A stretch of 64,000 nt of DNA from Burkholderiales bacterium (GCA_023511995.1 JAIMAL010000001.1:1-64000); one strand, 5' to 3'; counted from the stretch's first letter, positions 41,799-51,949 are shown. A program made the numbers and translations. The notes: generated by a model from the letters alone, not told the origin.

Positions 41799-42710
41799 GT
41801 GCTTAGACAACGGACACTGAAGAATGCCATCCACGCCACCGGGGTGGGGCTGCACACCGGACGCAAGGTGACCCTCACCCTGCGCCCGGCGGCGCCTGAC
41901 ACCGGCGTGGTGTTTCGCCGCGTCGATCTGCCGGGTCTGCCGGAGATCCCGGCGGATGCGCGCCTGGTGAGCGATACCCGGCTTTGCTCCGCCATCGAGG
42001 CGGCGGGGGCCAGGGTGATGACTGTCGAGCACCTCATGGCGGCTCTCTTTGGCCTGGGGATCGACAATGTCTATGTGGAGCTCAACGGGCCGGAGGTGCC
42101 CATCATGGACGGTTCCGCCGGCCCCTTCGTCTTCCTCATCCAGTCGGCGGGGATCGAGGAACAGAACGCGCCGAAGACTTTCCTGCGTGTGCGGAAGACG
42201 GTAGAGGTGACCGAGGGGGACAAATGGGTGCGCCTTTCCCCCTACAACGGCTTCCGCGTTACCCTGAGCGTGGATTTTGCCCATCCGGTGTTCGCCGAGG
42301 GGCAGACGGTGAGCGTGGATTTCGCCGACACTTCCTTCGTGCGGGAAATCAGCCGCGCCCGCACTTTCGGCTTCATGCACGAGGTGGAGGCTTTGCGCAG
42401 CAATGGCCTGGCTTTGGGGGGCAGTCTCGACAACGCCGTGGTGATGGATGAGTTCCGCGTCCTCAACGCCGAGGGCCTGCGCTACGACGACGAGCTGGTC
42501 AAGCACAAGGCGCTGGATGCCATTGGCGATCTCTATCTTCTGGGCCATCCCCTCATCGGCGCCTTTACCGGCCACAAATCCGGCCATGCGCTCAACAACC
42601 GCCTTTGCCGGGCGTTGCTTGCCGATGAAAGTGCCTGGGAGCCCGTGCGCTTTTTGCGCGAGGAGGAGGCACCGGACGCCTTCGTCCGCCTCGCCGCGCA
42701 ACCGGCGTAA
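41799..42710 (+). CDS. lpxC: UDP-3-O-acyl-N-acetylglucosamine deacetylase
   Basis: LpxC catalyses the committed step of lipid A synthesis and is a zinc enzyme. The 303-residue protein has the start [20 protein letters not shown], the first zinc-site region [27 protein letters not shown], and the C-terminal zinc-site helix [18 protein letters not shown] with [13 protein letters not shown] 41799, preceded by GGGGAAGG, gives the family start; the longer ATG at 41703 adds 32 non-conserved residues. It follows ftsZ as in E. coli. Confidence 0.96.
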   Translation: MLRQRTLKNAIHATGVGLHTGRKVTLTLRPAAPDTGVVFRRVDLPGLPEIPADARLVSDTRLCSAIEAAGARVMTVEHLMAALFGLGIDNVYVELNGPEVPIMDGSAGPFVFLIQSAGIEEQNAPKTFLRVRKTVEVTEGDKWVRLSPYNGFRVTLSVDFAHPVFAEGQTVSVDFADTSFVREISRARTFGFMHEVEALRSNGLALGGSLDNAVVMDEFRVLNAEGLRYDDELVKHKALDAIGDLYLLGHPLIGAFTGHKSGHALNNRLCRALLADESAWEPVRFLREEEAPDAFVRLAAQPA

Positions 42711-42725
42711 GGTGCCGCCGGTGCA

Positions 42726-42908
42726 ATGCCCCTCCTGCGCCTCTATCTGATCCTCGCGGGCCTTGCCGTGGCGGGTGCCCTGCTGCTGGGCCTTCTGCTG
42801 CGGGACCGGCGCTGGTTCCGCTTTGCCTGGCAGGTCTTCAAGTTTTCCCTGGTCCTCCTCATCCTGGTCCTGGGCGCCGCCGCCCTGACGCGGGTTTTCC
42901 TGCGCTAA
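42726..42908 (+). CDS. Small two-helix membrane protein
   Basis: A 60-residue protein made almost entirely of two hydrophobic helices (about 5-25 and 37-56) joined by a basic loop (RDRRWFRFAW). ATG 42726 is 15 nt after the lpxC stop, so it is likely co-transcribed. Its stop overlaps the end of the convergent dciA gene by 4 nt. Function unknown; I do not recognise the family. Confidence 0.65.
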   Translation: MPLLRLYLILAGLAVAGALLLGLLLRDRRWFRFAWQVFKFSLVLLILVLGAAALTRVFLR

Positions 42909-43360
42909 CGTTCCTCCCCCTTTTGTGACCGCCTTTGCCGCCGGATCAGGTTGGTGAGCGCTTCCTTCAACGGGGAGGCGTGCAGTTCCGTGGCAAGCTT
43001 TTCCAGCTGGGCAAGGGCCTGGGGCGGCAGCGGCGGCCGCGCCGGGGGCCGGGGCGCGGATGGCGTCACGTTCACTTGCACTTCGACCCTGATTGCAGTA
43101 ATGTCGTGGCCCCGCTGACGAAAACTCGACAAAAGGCGGGGCAGCTGCGCCTTGAGTTTCGCCGCGGCTGCGCCGTTATCGGCATAGAGGGTGAGTGTCC
43201 CATCCTTCACCGGGCCCACCCGTGAAAACCGCGCCAGCCCCGGCGGCGCGATCGCTTCCCACACATGATTGAGGTCGGCAAGCCGCTTTGCCTCGCGGGC
43301 AAGGCGGCCAAGACCCGAAGTCGGCTCGCTCAGGAAGCCAGAGAGTTTCCGGGCCGTCAT
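42905..43360 (-). CDS. dciA: DciA-type replicative helicase loader (DUF721)
   Basis: A 151-residue DUF721 protein. DciA loads or stimulates the replicative helicase DnaB in bacteria that lack DnaC. An N-terminal KH-like domain spans about 20-105 (VWEAIAPPGLARFSRVGPVKDGTLTLYADNGAAAAKL, seen in parts), followed by a Pro/Arg-rich linker and a short helical C-terminus. DUF721 genes beside secA and an M23 peptidase gene are common in beta- and gammaproteobacteria. It is divergent from the M23 gene with a 68-nt gap. Confidence 0.85.
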   Translation of the reverse strand: MTARKLSGFLSEPTSGLGRLAREAKRLADLNHVWEAIAPPGLARFSRVGPVKDGTLTLYADNGAAAAKLKAQLPRLLSSFRQRGHDITAIRVEVQVNVTPSAPRPPARPPLPPQALAQLEKLATELHASPLKEALTNLIRRQRRSQKGEER

Positions 43361-43428
43361 CTTGCTGTGACCGGTGCCAGGCGGGCGCAGGGCGATGCGC
43401 CGGCGGGCACGCCAGCGGAGGATGCGTC

Positions 43429-44346
43429 ATGAATATCATCATCGTGCCCGACCGGCTCAAGCCCAGCCGCACCATCTGCCTGGGACGCTGTGGCACGGCG
43501 CTGTTGCTGGCTGGCTTCGGCGCCGTGGTGGTCCTCCTGGCGGCGCTGCTCTCTTATGTGGTGCTGTTCCATCTCGACGACGTTCCCCTGCCCTTCGCCA
43601 GAAAACTCATCCTCTCCCACCAGCTCGCGGAAACGGAAAAGAACCGTCTCCTCCTCCAGGAGAGCCTCAATGCCATGGCGGTCAAGGTGGGCGAAATGCA
43701 GGCGCAGATGATGCGTCTGGACGCCCTCGGTGAGCGGCTTGCGCGGCTTGCCGGCCTGCGCGCCGAGGAATTCCAGTTCGAGCGCAAACCCGGTCAGGGC
43801 GGCAACGTCTCCCGCACCCCCGCCCAGCCCCTCTCCGTCGATGAGTTTGCCACGGAAATCGACCGGCTGGCGCGCCACATGGACGAGCGCGCGGAACGCC
43901 TGGCGGTGATGGAATCCCTGCTCACCCGGGAGCGCGTGCGCCAGCATGCCCTGCCCAGCGCGCCGCCCGTGCCGGGTGGTTTCTTCACCTCCAATTTCGG
44001 CTGGCGCATCGATCCCTTCACCGGGCTCAGGGCCATGCATGAGGGTGTGGATTTCATGGCCCCGGTGGGCACGCCCATCCTGGCGGCGGCGGGCGGCATC
44101 GTGGTGTATTCGGATTACCATCCCGGCTATGGTAATATGATCGAAATCGACCACGGCAACGGGCTGATCAGCCGGTACGCCCATGCCGAGCGGCGTTTCG
44201 TCAGGGAAGGCGACGTGGTGCTGCGGGGGCAGAAGATCGGCGAGGTCGGCAGCACGGGCCGCTCTACCGGACCCCATCTCCACTTTGAAGTCCTCAATCG
44301 CGGCGTTCCGCAGAATCCAACCCGTTATCTGCAGCCTGCAGGCTGA
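43429..44346 (+). CDS. M23-family metallopeptidase, membrane-anchored
   Basis: The 305-residue protein has an N-terminal membrane helix (about 22-46), a coiled-coil region (about 60-180), and a C-terminal LytM/peptidase_M23 domain (about 185-300). The zinc-binding residues are present: HEGVDFMAP supplies His and Asp, and GPHLHFEV supplies the HxH motif, so it may be an active peptidoglycan endopeptidase. GGAGG at good spacing favours ATG 43429; the frame is open further upstream but lacks a site. It sits between dciA and secA. Confidence 0.9.
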   Translation: MNIIIVPDRLKPSRTICLGRCGTALLLAGFGAVVVLLAALLSYVVLFHLDDVPLPFARKLILSHQLAETEKNRLLLQESLNAMAVKVGEMQAQMMRLDALGERLARLAGLRAEEFQFERKPGQGGNVSRTPAQPLSVDEFATEIDRLARHMDERAERLAVMESLLTRERVRQHALPSAPPVPGGFFTSNFGWRIDPFTGLRAMHEGVDFMAPVGTPILAAAGGIVVYSDYHPGYGNMIEIDHGNGLISRYAHAERRFVREGDVVLRGQKIGEVGSTGRSTGPHLHFEVLNRGVPQNPTRYLQPAG

Positions 44347-44395
44347 TTCAGTCCTTCGGCCGGGTTTTGCCGGGGTGCAGGCGGCTGCCTGCACC
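44333..44395 (+). other. Palindrome and perfect hairpin before secA
   Basis: AGCCTGCAGGCT (44333-44344) is a 12-bp palindrome covering the stop of the M23 gene. A perfect 9-bp stem (44374-44382 with 44387-44395, loop GGCT) follows 32 nt before secA. No T run follows, so it is not a classic terminator; it may protect RNA or influence secA expression. Confidence 0.5.
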
Positions 44396-44427
44396 TCGTT
44401 TCCCATTCCGTCACAAGAATACACCCC

Positions 44428-47142
44428 ATGATCGCTGGTTTGCTGAAAAAAATCTTCGGCAGCCGCAACGAGCGGCTGATTCGGCAGTACTCCGAGGTGG
44501 TGCGCGTTATCAACGGCCTGGAGCCGACGGTCGCGGCGCTGTCCGACCAGGAGCTCGCGGGCAAGACCGTGGAATTCAAACAGCGTCTGGCCAACGGCCA
44601 GTCCCTGGACGATCTGCTGCCGGAGGCCTTCGCCGTGGTGCGGGAGGCGGCCCGGCGTGTCCTCAACATGCGCCATTTCGATGTGCAGTTGATCGGCGGC
44701 ATGGTGCTGCACCAGAGGAAGATCGCCGAGATGCGCACCGGCGAGGGCAAGACCCTGGTCGCGACGCTGCCGGCCTACCTCAATGCTCTCACCGGCAAGG
44801 GCGTGCACATCGTCACCGTCAATGACTATCTCGCCCAACGGGACGCGGAATGGATGGGGCGCATCTACCGTTTCCTGGGGCTCACCGTGGGCTGCAACCT
44901 GTCGCAGATGGACCATGCGGCAAAGCAGGCGGCCTATGCGGCGGACATCACCTACGGCACGAACAACGAATTCGGTTTCGATTATCTGCGCGACAACATG
45001 GTCTTCAGCCCTCAGGAGCGGGTGCAGCGGGGCCTCCATTACGCCATCGTTGACGAGGTGGATTCCATCCTCATTGATGAAGCGCGCACGCCCCTCATCA
45101 TCTCCGGGCAGGCGGAGGACAACACCGAACTCTACATCCGCGTCAATGCCCTGGTGCCGAAGCTCGTCAAGCAGGAAGAGGAAAACGGTCCCGGAGATTA
45201 CAGCGTTGATCTCAAGGCGCACCAGGTGATCCTCACCGAGGCGGGTCACGAGAAGGCGGAACGGTTGCTCGTCGAGGCCGGGCTGCTGCCGCCCGGCAGC
45301 AGCCTGTACGAGCCGGCCAACATCGCCCTCATGCATCACCTCTATGCCGCCCTGCGTGCCCATGCCCTCTATCACCGGGACCAGCACTACGTGGTGCAGA
45401 ACAACGAGGTGATCATTGTCGATGAATTCACCGGTCGCCTCATGCCGGGGCGCCGCTGGTCCGACGGCCTGCACCAGGCGGTGGAGGCGAAGGAAGGGGT
45501 GCCCATCCAGAAAGAGAATCAGACTCTCGCCTCCATCACTTTCCAGAACTATTTCCGCATGTACGAGAAGCTTGCCGGCATGACCGGGACCGCGGAAACG
45601 GAGGCCTACGAGTTCGAGCAGATTTATGGCCTGGAAACGGTGGTGATCCCCACCCACCGGCCCATGATCCGCAAGGATTATCTCGATCTCGTCTATCGCA
45701 CGGCGGCGGAAAAATACAAGGCGGTGATCGCAGACATCCGCGATTGCCACAGCCGTGGCCAACCGGTGCTGGTGGGCACCACCTCCATCGAGATCAACGA
45801 GTATCTGTCGGGCCTCCTGAAAAAAGAAAAACTGCCGCACCAGGTGCTCAATGCCAAACACCATGCGCGGGAGGCGCAGATCGTCGCCCAGGCGGGCAAG
45901 CCGGGCATGATCACCATCGCCACCAACATGGCGGGCCGCGGCACCGACATCGTCCTCGGCGGCAACCCGCAGCCGGAGATCGATGCCGTGCTCAACGACG
46001 ATACCCTGAGCGAGGCGCAGAAGGAGGAACGCATCAATGCCATTCGCGCCGAATGGCAGAAGGCCCACGATTTCGTCATCGCCCAGGGCGGGCTGCACAT
46101 CATCGGCACCGAACGCCACGAATCGCGCCGGGTGGACAACCAGCTACGGGGCCGGGCCGGCCGCCAGGGCGATCCCGGTTCCAGCCGATTCTATCTTTCC
46201 CTGGAGGATCCCCTGCTCAAGATCTTCGCTTCCGACCGCGTCGCGGCCATCATGCAGCGGCTCAACATGCCGGAAGGGGAGGCCATTGAACATCCCTGGG
46301 TCACCCGCGCCATCGAGAATGCCCAGCGCAAGGTGGAGGCGCGCAACTTCGATATCCGCAAGCAGTTGCTGGAATACGACGATGTCGCCAACGACCAGCG
46401 CAAGGTGATCTACGAACAACGCAATGCCATTCTGGAAGCCGAGGACATCTCGGACACCATCGCCGCCATGCGCGAGGATGTGATCCGCAGTCTCTTCTAC
46501 CAGCACCTGCCGCCGGAGAGCGTGGAGGAACAATGGGACGTGGCAGGACTGGAAAAGGTGTTGAAGGCGGAATTCACCCTCGACGTGCCTGCGCGCCGCT
46601 GGCTGGAGGAGGACAGCAAACTGGATGCGGAAGGGCTGCTTGGCCGCATCCTGGAGGCGGCCGCCGCCCACTACCAGGCCAAGGTGGATGCCGTGGGGGC
46701 CGAGGCCATGCGGCATTTCGAGCGCGGCATCCTGCTGCAGAGTCTGGATACCCATTGGCGCGAACATCTGGCCGCCCTCGATCATCTGCGCCAGGGCATC
46801 CACCTGCGTTCCTATGCGCAGAAACAGCCCAAGCAGGAATACAAGCGGGAAGCCTTCGAGCTCTTCTCCCTCATGTTGGATACGATCAAGCACGAGGTCA
46901 CGCGCATCACCATGTCGGTGCAGATCCGCAGCCCCGAAGAGGTGCAGGTGGTGGACAGCCGCCCGGCGCCGGCCAATGTGCAGTACCACCACGCCGATTA
47001 CGACGAAGTGCTCGCCCAGCCGGAGCAGACCGCGAGCGGCCAGACGCCCTTCGTCCGTGCCGGGCAGAAGATCGGCCGCAACGATCCCTGTCCCTGCGGC
47101 TCGGGCAGGAAATACAAGCATTGCCACGGCAGGCTCGTTTGA
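44428..47142 (+). CDS. secA: Preprotein translocase ATPase SecA
   Basis: SecA drives Sec-dependent export through SecYEG. The 904-residue protein has Walker [12 protein letters not shown], the DEAD-like [16 protein letters not shown], preprotein cross-linking and scaffold domains, [12 protein letters not shown], and the C-terminal zinc-binding, SecB-interacting tail [17 protein letters not shown] 44428 gives the canonical start [12 protein letters not shown]. The ribosome site before it is weak. No secM-like gene precedes it, unlike in E. coli. Confidence 0.97.
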   Translation: MIAGLLKKIFGSRNERLIRQYSEVVRVINGLEPTVAALSDQELAGKTVEFKQRLANGQSLDDLLPEAFAVVREAARRVLNMRHFDVQLIGGMVLHQRKIAEMRTGEGKTLVATLPAYLNALTGKGVHIVTVNDYLAQRDAEWMGRIYRFLGLTVGCNLSQMDHAAKQAAYAADITYGTNNEFGFDYLRDNMVFSPQERVQRGLHYAIVDEVDSILIDEARTPLIISGQAEDNTELYIRVNALVPKLVKQEEENGPGDYSVDLKAHQVILTEAGHEKAERLLVEAGLLPPGSSLYEPANIALMHHLYAALRAHALYHRDQHYVVQNNEVIIVDEFTGRLMPGRRWSDGLHQAVEAKEGVPIQKENQTLASITFQNYFRMYEKLAGMTGTAETEAYEFEQIYGLETVVIPTHRPMIRKDYLDLVYRTAAEKYKAVIADIRDCHSRGQPVLVGTTSIEINEYLSGLLKKEKLPHQVLNAKHHAREAQIVAQAGKPGMITIATNMAGRGTDIVLGGNPQPEIDAVLNDDTLSEAQKEERINAIRAEWQKAHDFVIAQGGLHIIGTERHESRRVDNQLRGRAGRQGDPGSSRFYLSLEDPLLKIFASDRVAAIMQRLNMPEGEAIEHPWVTRAIENAQRKVEARNFDIRKQLLEYDDVANDQRKVIYEQRNAILEAEDISDTIAAMREDVIRSLFYQHLPPESVEEQWDVAGLEKVLKAEFTLDVPARRWLEEDSKLDAEGLLGRILEAAAAHYQAKVDAVGAEAMRHFERGILLQSLDTHWREHLAALDHLRQGIHLRSYAQKQPKQEYKREAFELFSLMLDTIKHEVTRITMSVQIRSPEEVQVVDSRPAPANVQYHHADYDEVLAQPEQTASGQTPFVRAGQKIGRNDPCPCGSGRKYKHCHGRLV

Positions 47143-47198
47143 AAAACGCACTCCCCCGGGTAGAATGACCCGGTGGCAAAAAGAACCATCAGCCCGCC

Positions 47199-47393
47199 GT
47201 GTCCACCACCACGCTCAAAGCCTTGATTGCCTTCCTCGCCTGGATTGCCCTGGCCCTGATCACCGGCTTTGCCGCCCGGGAGCCCCTCACGCGGCTGCTC
47301 GGCCCCGATGTGTGGCTGTGGGCTGCGCTGTGGGCGGGCTCCATCCTGGGGCTCATCAATGTCCTGGTGGTGCGGCTTCTCGCCCGCCGCTGA
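47199..47393 (+). CDS. Small two-helix membrane protein
   Basis: A 64-residue product with two hydrophobic helices (about 8-26 and 39-60). It begins at GTG 47199, 56 nt after secA, and its 3' end overlaps the convergent clsB gene by 38 bp. TAGAAT at 47161-47166, inside the dyad CCGGGT-N6-ACCCGG, could be a -10 box. No family was recognised, and the call rests on length, hydrophobic pattern and position only. Confidence 0.5.
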   Translation: MSTTTLKALIAFLAWIALALITGFAAREPLTRLLGPDVWLWAALWAGSILGLINVLVVRLLARR

Positions 47394-48555
47394 GGGGCGG
47401 CGGGTCGTCCGTGGGATAGTTCACCAGCCCCATCATCAGACGTGCCACACCGTAACTCACCCAGATGAGCATGCGGCGCCAGAGGGGCACCTGGCGCCAG
47501 CTTTGCGCCGTAACCGGATTAGCGTGGGTCTCCATCTCCTGCAGCATGTCCTCCCGCAGCGCGGCCGCAAATTCCCGGTCGTGGACCAACACGTTCGCCT
47601 CCCGGGACAAAAGCAGGCTGAAGGGGTCGATGTTGGAGGAGCCGACAGTGGCCACGCGGCCATCCACCACCATGGCCTTGGCATGGAGCAGGCTCCTCTG
47701 GTAGGCGTGGATTTCCACGCCAGCGGCGAGCAGCCGGCCGTAAAGGGCCTGGGCGGCGTATTGGACGAAGGGGTGATCGGTCTCCCCCTGCACCAGAAGC
47801 CGCACCCGTACCCCCCGCGCCGCTGCCCGCAACAGGGCATGACGGAAACGCGTGCCGGGCAGGAAATAGGCGTTGGCGAGGAGGATCTCCCGGCGTGCCT
47901 TGCCGATGGCGCGCAGGTAGGCGCGTTCGATGTCGCGCCGGTGGCGCAGATTGTCCCGCAGCAGGAAACGCGCCCGCACGTTGCCCGCCGGCGGTGGCAC
48001 GGCGATGGGTTCCAGCGCCCGGCGGCGCACGCCCGAGAACTGGGTGAAGGCCACCAGATTCCACAGCCTGCGCATGGCGATGAGGATTTCCGCCACCAGC
48101 GGTCCCTGCACGGCCACCGCGTAGTCGTACTGCGGGGGCCCGTCTTTCGGGTCGGCGTCATCGAGGATGTTGATGCCACCGACGAAGCCCACCGTCGTGT
48201 CCACCACCGCCAGTTTGCGGTGCAGACGTCTCAGGCGGTGTCGCCGCAGTCGCCAGAGGGCGGTTTCCGGCCGGTAGATCAACACCTGCACGCCGCCGCT
48301 GGCCAGCTCCTGGAGGAGGGCAGTGGGCAGGGGCTTGGAGCCGAAGCCGTCGAGCATGAGGTGAGTGGCCACGCCGCGGCCTGCCGCGCGCAGCAGCGCC
48401 GCGCCGATGCGGCGGCCGGCGGTATCGTCGCGGAAGATGTAGGTTTCCAGGTAAACATGGTGGCGTGCCGCATCGATGGCGGCCTCCAGTGCCGGGAAAT
48501 ACTGGGTGCCGTTCTTGAGCAGGGTGAGGCGGTTGCCGGGAACGAACCCCTTCAT
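47356..48555 (-). CDS. clsB: Cardiolipin synthase B-like phospholipase-D family protein
   Basis: The 399-residue protein has the two HKD catalytic motifs of phospholipase-D enzymes: HRKLAVVD in the first half (with GFVGGINI) and HAKAMVVD in the second (with GSSNIDP). It resembles E. coli ClsB (YbhO), which makes cardiolipin at the inner membrane. It lacks the N-terminal membrane helices of ClsA but has a hydrophobic C-terminal stretch (MLIWVSYGVARLMMG). The neighbour is a YbhP-like gene, as in E. coli. It is the last gene of the leftward operon. Confidence 0.9.
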   Translation of the reverse strand: MKGFVPGNRLTLLKNGTQYFPALEAAIDAARHHVYLETYIFRDDTAGRRIGAALLRAAGRGVATHLMLDGFGSKPLPTALLQELASGGVQVLIYRPETALWRLRRHRLRRLHRKLAVVDTTVGFVGGINILDDADPKDGPPQYDYAVAVQGPLVAEILIAMRRLWNLVAFTQFSGVRRRALEPIAVPPPAGNVRARFLLRDNLRHRRDIERAYLRAIGKARREILLANAYFLPGTRFRHALLRAAARGVRVRLLVQGETDHPFVQYAAQALYGRLLAAGVEIHAYQRSLLHAKAMVVDGRVATVGSSNIDPFSLLLSREANVLVHDREFAAALREDMLQEMETHANPVTAQSWRQVPLWRRMLIWVSYGVARLMMGLVNYPTDDPPPLSGGREAAPPGH

Positions 48556-48565
48556 GCCGCGGCCC

Positions 48566-49315
48566 TCAGGCGCGGCTCATGGCCGCGGTGAGCACGGCGT
48601 GATCGGAGATGCGCGACCAGGGTCGGCCGTGGTAGATCTGCGCGCCTTTCACCTTGAGGCCGCGGAAATAGATGCGGTCCAGGCGCAAAAGGGGCAGTGA
48701 GGCGGGATAGGTGCGCGCCGGCGCGCCATGCACGTGCTCGAACACCTCCTGCACGCCCAGGGTGCGGGCGAGGAAGTCCCCCACCGTGCGCCGCCAGTCG
48801 TTGAAGTCACCGGCGATGATGAGGGGCGCGTGGTGGGGCACCACGCGCTCGATGCGGTCGCGGATGGCGGCCGCTTGTTTTTTCCGGCCCCGGCTGCCCA
48901 ACCCCAGATGCACGTTGATGCAATGCAGCGGTACATCCCAGCCGGGCACGGCGATCTCGCAGTGGAGCAGGCCACGGCTTTCCAGAGGATGGGCGGAGAT
49001 ATCGACGTTTTCCCAATTGAGGATGGGGAAGCGGGAGAGGATGGCATTGCCGTGGTGGCCTTCGGGATACACCGCATTCTTGCCGTAGGCGTACTCGGGC
49101 CAGATGGAATCGGCGAGGAATTCATACTGCGAGCGCGTCGGCCAGTTGTGGCGCTCGGCATGCAGCCGGTGCTCGCCCACCACTTCCTGCAGAAAGGCAA
49201 TGTCGGTGTGTACCCGCCGGAGTTCTTCTTTGAGCTCCGGCAGCACCATGCGCAGGTTGAACTGGGAAAAGCCCTTGTGGATGTTGTAGGTGGTGACGTG
49301 GATGATGTCCATCAT
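48566..49315 (-). CDS. ybhP: Endonuclease/exonuclease/phosphatase-family protein (YbhP-like)
   Basis: The 249-residue protein has the EEP fold motifs: VTTYNIHKG at the N-terminus, FLQEVVGEH, INVHLGL, IIAGDFNDW and the C-terminal SDHAVLTA. These supply the metal and catalytic residues of the family. The substrate may be a phospholipid or nucleic acid; pairing with clsB suggests a membrane-lipid role. The start ATG 49315 (followed by a second ATG) overlaps the nudB stop, so the two are coupled. Confidence 0.88.
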   Translation of the reverse strand: MMDIIHVTTYNIHKGFSQFNLRMVLPELKEELRRVHTDIAFLQEVVGEHRLHAERHNWPTRSQYEFLADSIWPEYAYGKNAVYPEGHHGNAILSRFPILNWENVDISAHPLESRGLLHCEIAVPGWDVPLHCINVHLGLGSRGRKKQAAAIRDRIERVVPHHAPLIIAGDFNDWRRTVGDFLARTLGVQEVFEHVHGAPARTYPASLPLLRLDRIYFRGLKVKGAQIYHGRPWSRISDHAVLTAAMSRA

Positions 49316-49752
49316 CTTCCAAGCAGCCGGCGAATCGCCTCCGCATTGCTGGGGGAGAAGCATTTCTCCGCCGCTTCCTGCCAGGGCAGCCACTCATAGC
49401 GCAGATGTTCCCTTTCGGCGAGGCGGATGGGTAGCGGTTCCGGCACTTCCAGTCCGAACACGTGTTCCCGGTTGTGGGTGACGCCCGGCGCATAGCGGTG
49501 CCGCCATTCGGGATAGATTTCGTACACGTTCTCCAGGTTCCAGTCGGTCAAGCGGAACCGGCTTGCATCAAGTCCCGTCTCCTCGGCGACCTCGCGCAGC
49601 GCGGCCTCACGCAGGGTCTCGTCGGGGTTGCGCGAGCCGGTCACCGACTGCCAGTAACCGGGATGATCGGCGCGTTCCAGAAGCAGCACCTGGCCATCCG
49701 GAGTGTGGATGACCACCAGCACCGATTCGGGAAGCTTGTAGGTTTTCGTCAC
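49312..49752 (-). CDS. nudB: Dihydroneopterin triphosphate diphosphatase
   Basis: NudB removes pyrophosphate from dihydroneopterin triphosphate in folate synthesis. The 146-residue Nudix hydrolase has the Nudix box GSRNPDETLREAALREVAEETGL (in two parts: GSRNPDETLREAAL and REVAEETGL) after a GYWQSVTG segment typical of NudB. It lies between gdx and ybhP in the leftward aspS-linked operon, as is common in betaproteobacteria. Confidence 0.92.
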   Translation of the reverse strand: MTKTYKLPESVLVVIHTPDGQVLLLERADHPGYWQSVTGSRNPDETLREAALREVAEETGLDASRFRLTDWNLENVYEIYPEWRHRYAPGVTHNREHVFGLEVPEPLPIRLAEREHLRYEWLPWQEAAEKCFSPSNAEAIRRLLGR

Positions 49753-49759
49753 GGCGACT

Positions 49760-50074
49760 TCAGTAGGTGAGCTTGAGCCCGATGATACCGACGAGGATGA
49801 GCGCCATGAAGGACAGCCGCAACAGGGTCACCGGCTCACCGAAGAGGAGGATGCCGAGCACGCTGGTCCCCAGGATGCCGATGCCGGTCCAGATGGCGTA
49901 GGCTGTGCCCAGATGCAGATGTTTCATCGCCAGGCCCAGCAGGACGAAGCTTGCCGTCGCGGTGACCAGGGTGATGAGGGTGGCAAGGGGCCGGGTGAAG
50001 CCCTGGGAATATTTCTGGCTGGTGGCCCACACGATCTCGAACAGGCCGGCGGCGAAGAGGTAGAGCCATTCCAT
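49760..50074 (-). CDS. gdx: Small multidrug resistance family transporter, Gdx/SugE type
   Basis: A 104-residue protein with four transmembrane helices. The conserved membrane glutamate sits in GLFEIVWATSQK, and GTAYAIWTGIGILGT matches the SugE/Gdx subgroup, whose known members export guanidinium by proton exchange as dual-topology dimers. No guanidine riboswitch is visible in the 39 nt upstream. It sits inside the aspS-nudB set, probably co-transcribed. Confidence 0.88.
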   Translation of the reverse strand: MEWLYLFAAGLFEIVWATSQKYSQGFTRPLATLITLVTATASFVLLGLAMKHLHLGTAYAIWTGIGILGTSVLGILLFGEPVTLLRLSFMALILVGIIGLKLTY

Positions 50075-50113
50075 GGTGACCGCGAAGGCGCAAAATGCCG
50101 CATCAAACCGGGT

Positions 50114-51907
50114 TCAACCTTTCTTCTGCTCCACCTGACGCAGCCGGATGTGCAGCTCGGCGAGCTGTTTTTCATCCACGGTGTTGGGGGCGTGGGTCAT
50201 GAGATCGTTGCCCTTCTGCGTCTTGGGGAAGGCGATCACGTCGCGGATGGAGTCGGCACCGGCCATGAGCGCCACCAGGCGGTCAAGGCCGAAGGCCAGG
50301 CCCCCGTGCGGCGGGGCACCGTATTGCAGGGCGTCGAGGAGAAAGCCGAACTTGTTGCGCCGCGCCTCGAGGTCGAGGCCGAGGGCGGCGAAAACCTTTT
50401 CCTGCACCTCCTCGCGGTGGATGCGGATGGAGCCGCCGCCCACCTCCCAGCCATTGATCACCATGTCGTAAGCGCGGGACAGACAGGCACCGGGATTGCT
50501 CTTTAGCCACTCCTCATGACCCGGTTTGGGCGCGGTGAAGGGATGATGCAGCGCTACCCAGCGTTTTTCCGTCTCGTCGTATTCGAAGGCGGGGAAATCC
50601 ACCACCCAAAGAGGCTTCCATTCGTCGCGGGCGTAGCCCTTCTCGTGGCCCAGTTTGGTACGCAGGGCCCCCAGCGCGTCGTTGACGATTTTCGCCTTGT
50701 CCGCACCGAAGAAGATGAGGTCGCCATCCTGGGCGCCGGTGCGCGCGAGCAGGGTGGCAATCGCTTGATCGTGCAGGTTCTTGACGATGGGCGATTGCAG
50801 TCCCTCGCGCCCCTTTGCCCTATCGTTGACCTTGATCCAGGCCAGGCCCTTGGCGCCATAGATTTTCACGAACTCGGTGGCGGCGTCGATCTCGCTGCGG
50901 GAAAGCTTCTGCCCGCCGCCGGGAAGGCACAGGGCCGCCACCCGCCCCCCCGGCGTGTTGGCGGGACCGGCGAAGACCTTGAATTCCACATCCCGCATGA
51001 CGTCGGTCAGCTCGGTGAGCTCCAGCGGCACCCGCAGGTCGGGCTTGTCGGAACCGAAGCGCTGCATGGCTTCCTGCCAGGACAGGCGGGGGAAGGGATC
51101 GGGCAGCGTCACGCCGAGGACCTTGTGGAACGTGTCGCGGATCATCCCCTCCACGAGTTGCATGACGTCCTCTTCCTCGACGAAGGACATCTCCAGGTCC
51201 ACCTGAGTGAATTCGGGCTGCCGGTCGGCGCGCAGGTCTTCGTCGCGGAAGCACTTGGTGATCTGGAAATAGCGGTCGAAGCCCGACACCATGAGGAGCT
51301 GCTTGAAAAGCTGCGGCGACTGGGGCAGGGCATAGAACATGCCCGGATGCAGCCGCGAGGGCACCAGATAGTCGCGCGCTCCTTCCGGCGTGGAGCGGGT
51401 GAGCATGGGCGTTTCGATTTCGATGAAGCCATGGCGGTCGAGATAATCCCGCATGCTCTTCGCCACCCGGTAGCGCAGGCGCAGGTTTTTCTGCATCGCC
51501 TCCCGGCGCAGGTCCAGGTAGCGGTAGGTGAGCCGCACGTTCTCCGCCGGTTCCTCGTCCAACTGGAAAGGCAGCGGAGCGGAAGCGTTGAGAATGGTCA
51601 GCCGGCTGGCCACCACCTCCACCTCACCGGTGGCAAGATGCGGATTCACCGTCCCCTCCGGGCGGCGCCGCACGCGGCCTTCCACCTGCAGCACGTACTC
51701 GTTACGGACCTTTTCCGCGGTGGCGAAGGTACCCGCCTCGGCACGGGTTTCCGCCGGGTCGCACACCACCTGCACGATGCCTTCGCGGTCGCGCAGGTCG
51801 ATGAAGATGACACCGCCGTGGTCGCGGCGGCGGTGGGCCCAGCCGCAGAGGGTGACGGTCTTGTCAAGAAGTTGAGCGGTGACGTGGCCGCAGTAGTGTG
51901 TACGCAT
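50114..51907 (-). CDS. aspS: Aspartyl-tRNA synthetase (probably non-discriminating)
   Basis: AspS charges tRNA-Asp. The 597-residue class II synthetase has the anticodon-binding domain ([19 protein letters not shown]), motif 2 [16 protein letters not shown], the bacterial GAD insertion, and motif 3 [13 protein letters not shown]. His30 and Gly85 match the two residues linked to non-discriminating activity in Pseudomonas aeruginosa AspRS, so it may also charge tRNA-Asn for later amidation. ATG 51907 gives the family start MRTHYCG. Confidence 0.96.
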   Translation of the reverse strand: MRTHYCGHVTAQLLDKTVTLCGWAHRRRDHGGVIFIDLRDREGIVQVVCDPAETRAEAGTFATAEKVRNEYVLQVEGRVRRRPEGTVNPHLATGEVEVVASRLTILNASAPLPFQLDEEPAENVRLTYRYLDLRREAMQKNLRLRYRVAKSMRDYLDRHGFIEIETPMLTRSTPEGARDYLVPSRLHPGMFYALPQSPQLFKQLLMVSGFDRYFQITKCFRDEDLRADRQPEFTQVDLEMSFVEEEDVMQLVEGMIRDTFHKVLGVTLPDPFPRLSWQEAMQRFGSDKPDLRVPLELTELTDVMRDVEFKVFAGPANTPGGRVAALCLPGGGQKLSRSEIDAATEFVKIYGAKGLAWIKVNDRAKGREGLQSPIVKNLHDQAIATLLARTGAQDGDLIFFGADKAKIVNDALGALRTKLGHEKGYARDEWKPLWVVDFPAFEYDETEKRWVALHHPFTAPKPGHEEWLKSNPGACLSRAYDMVINGWEVGGGSIRIHREEVQEKVFAALGLDLEARRNKFGFLLDALQYGAPPHGGLAFGLDRLVALMAGADSIRDVIAFPKTQKGNDLMTHAPNTVDEKQLAELHIRLRQVEQKKG

Positions 51908-51949
51908 GCTGCTATCCTGAAGGGCGCGCAAAACGGCGAAAAAACGGTA

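Noticed and set aside
44347-44427. secM-like arrest peptide upstream of secA
   Set aside because: No open frame with a signal peptide and arrest motif; an M23 peptidase gene occupies the upstream position.
43357-46119. Very long open frame (920 codons) antisense to the M23 gene and secA
   Set aside because: It mirrors two clear genes; the His-, Gly- and Asp-rich composition is typical of antisense frames in GC-rich DNA.
50075-50113. Guanidine riboswitch before gdx
   Set aside because: Only 39 nt separate aspS and gdx, too short for the known guanidine-I fold, and no matching motif is visible.
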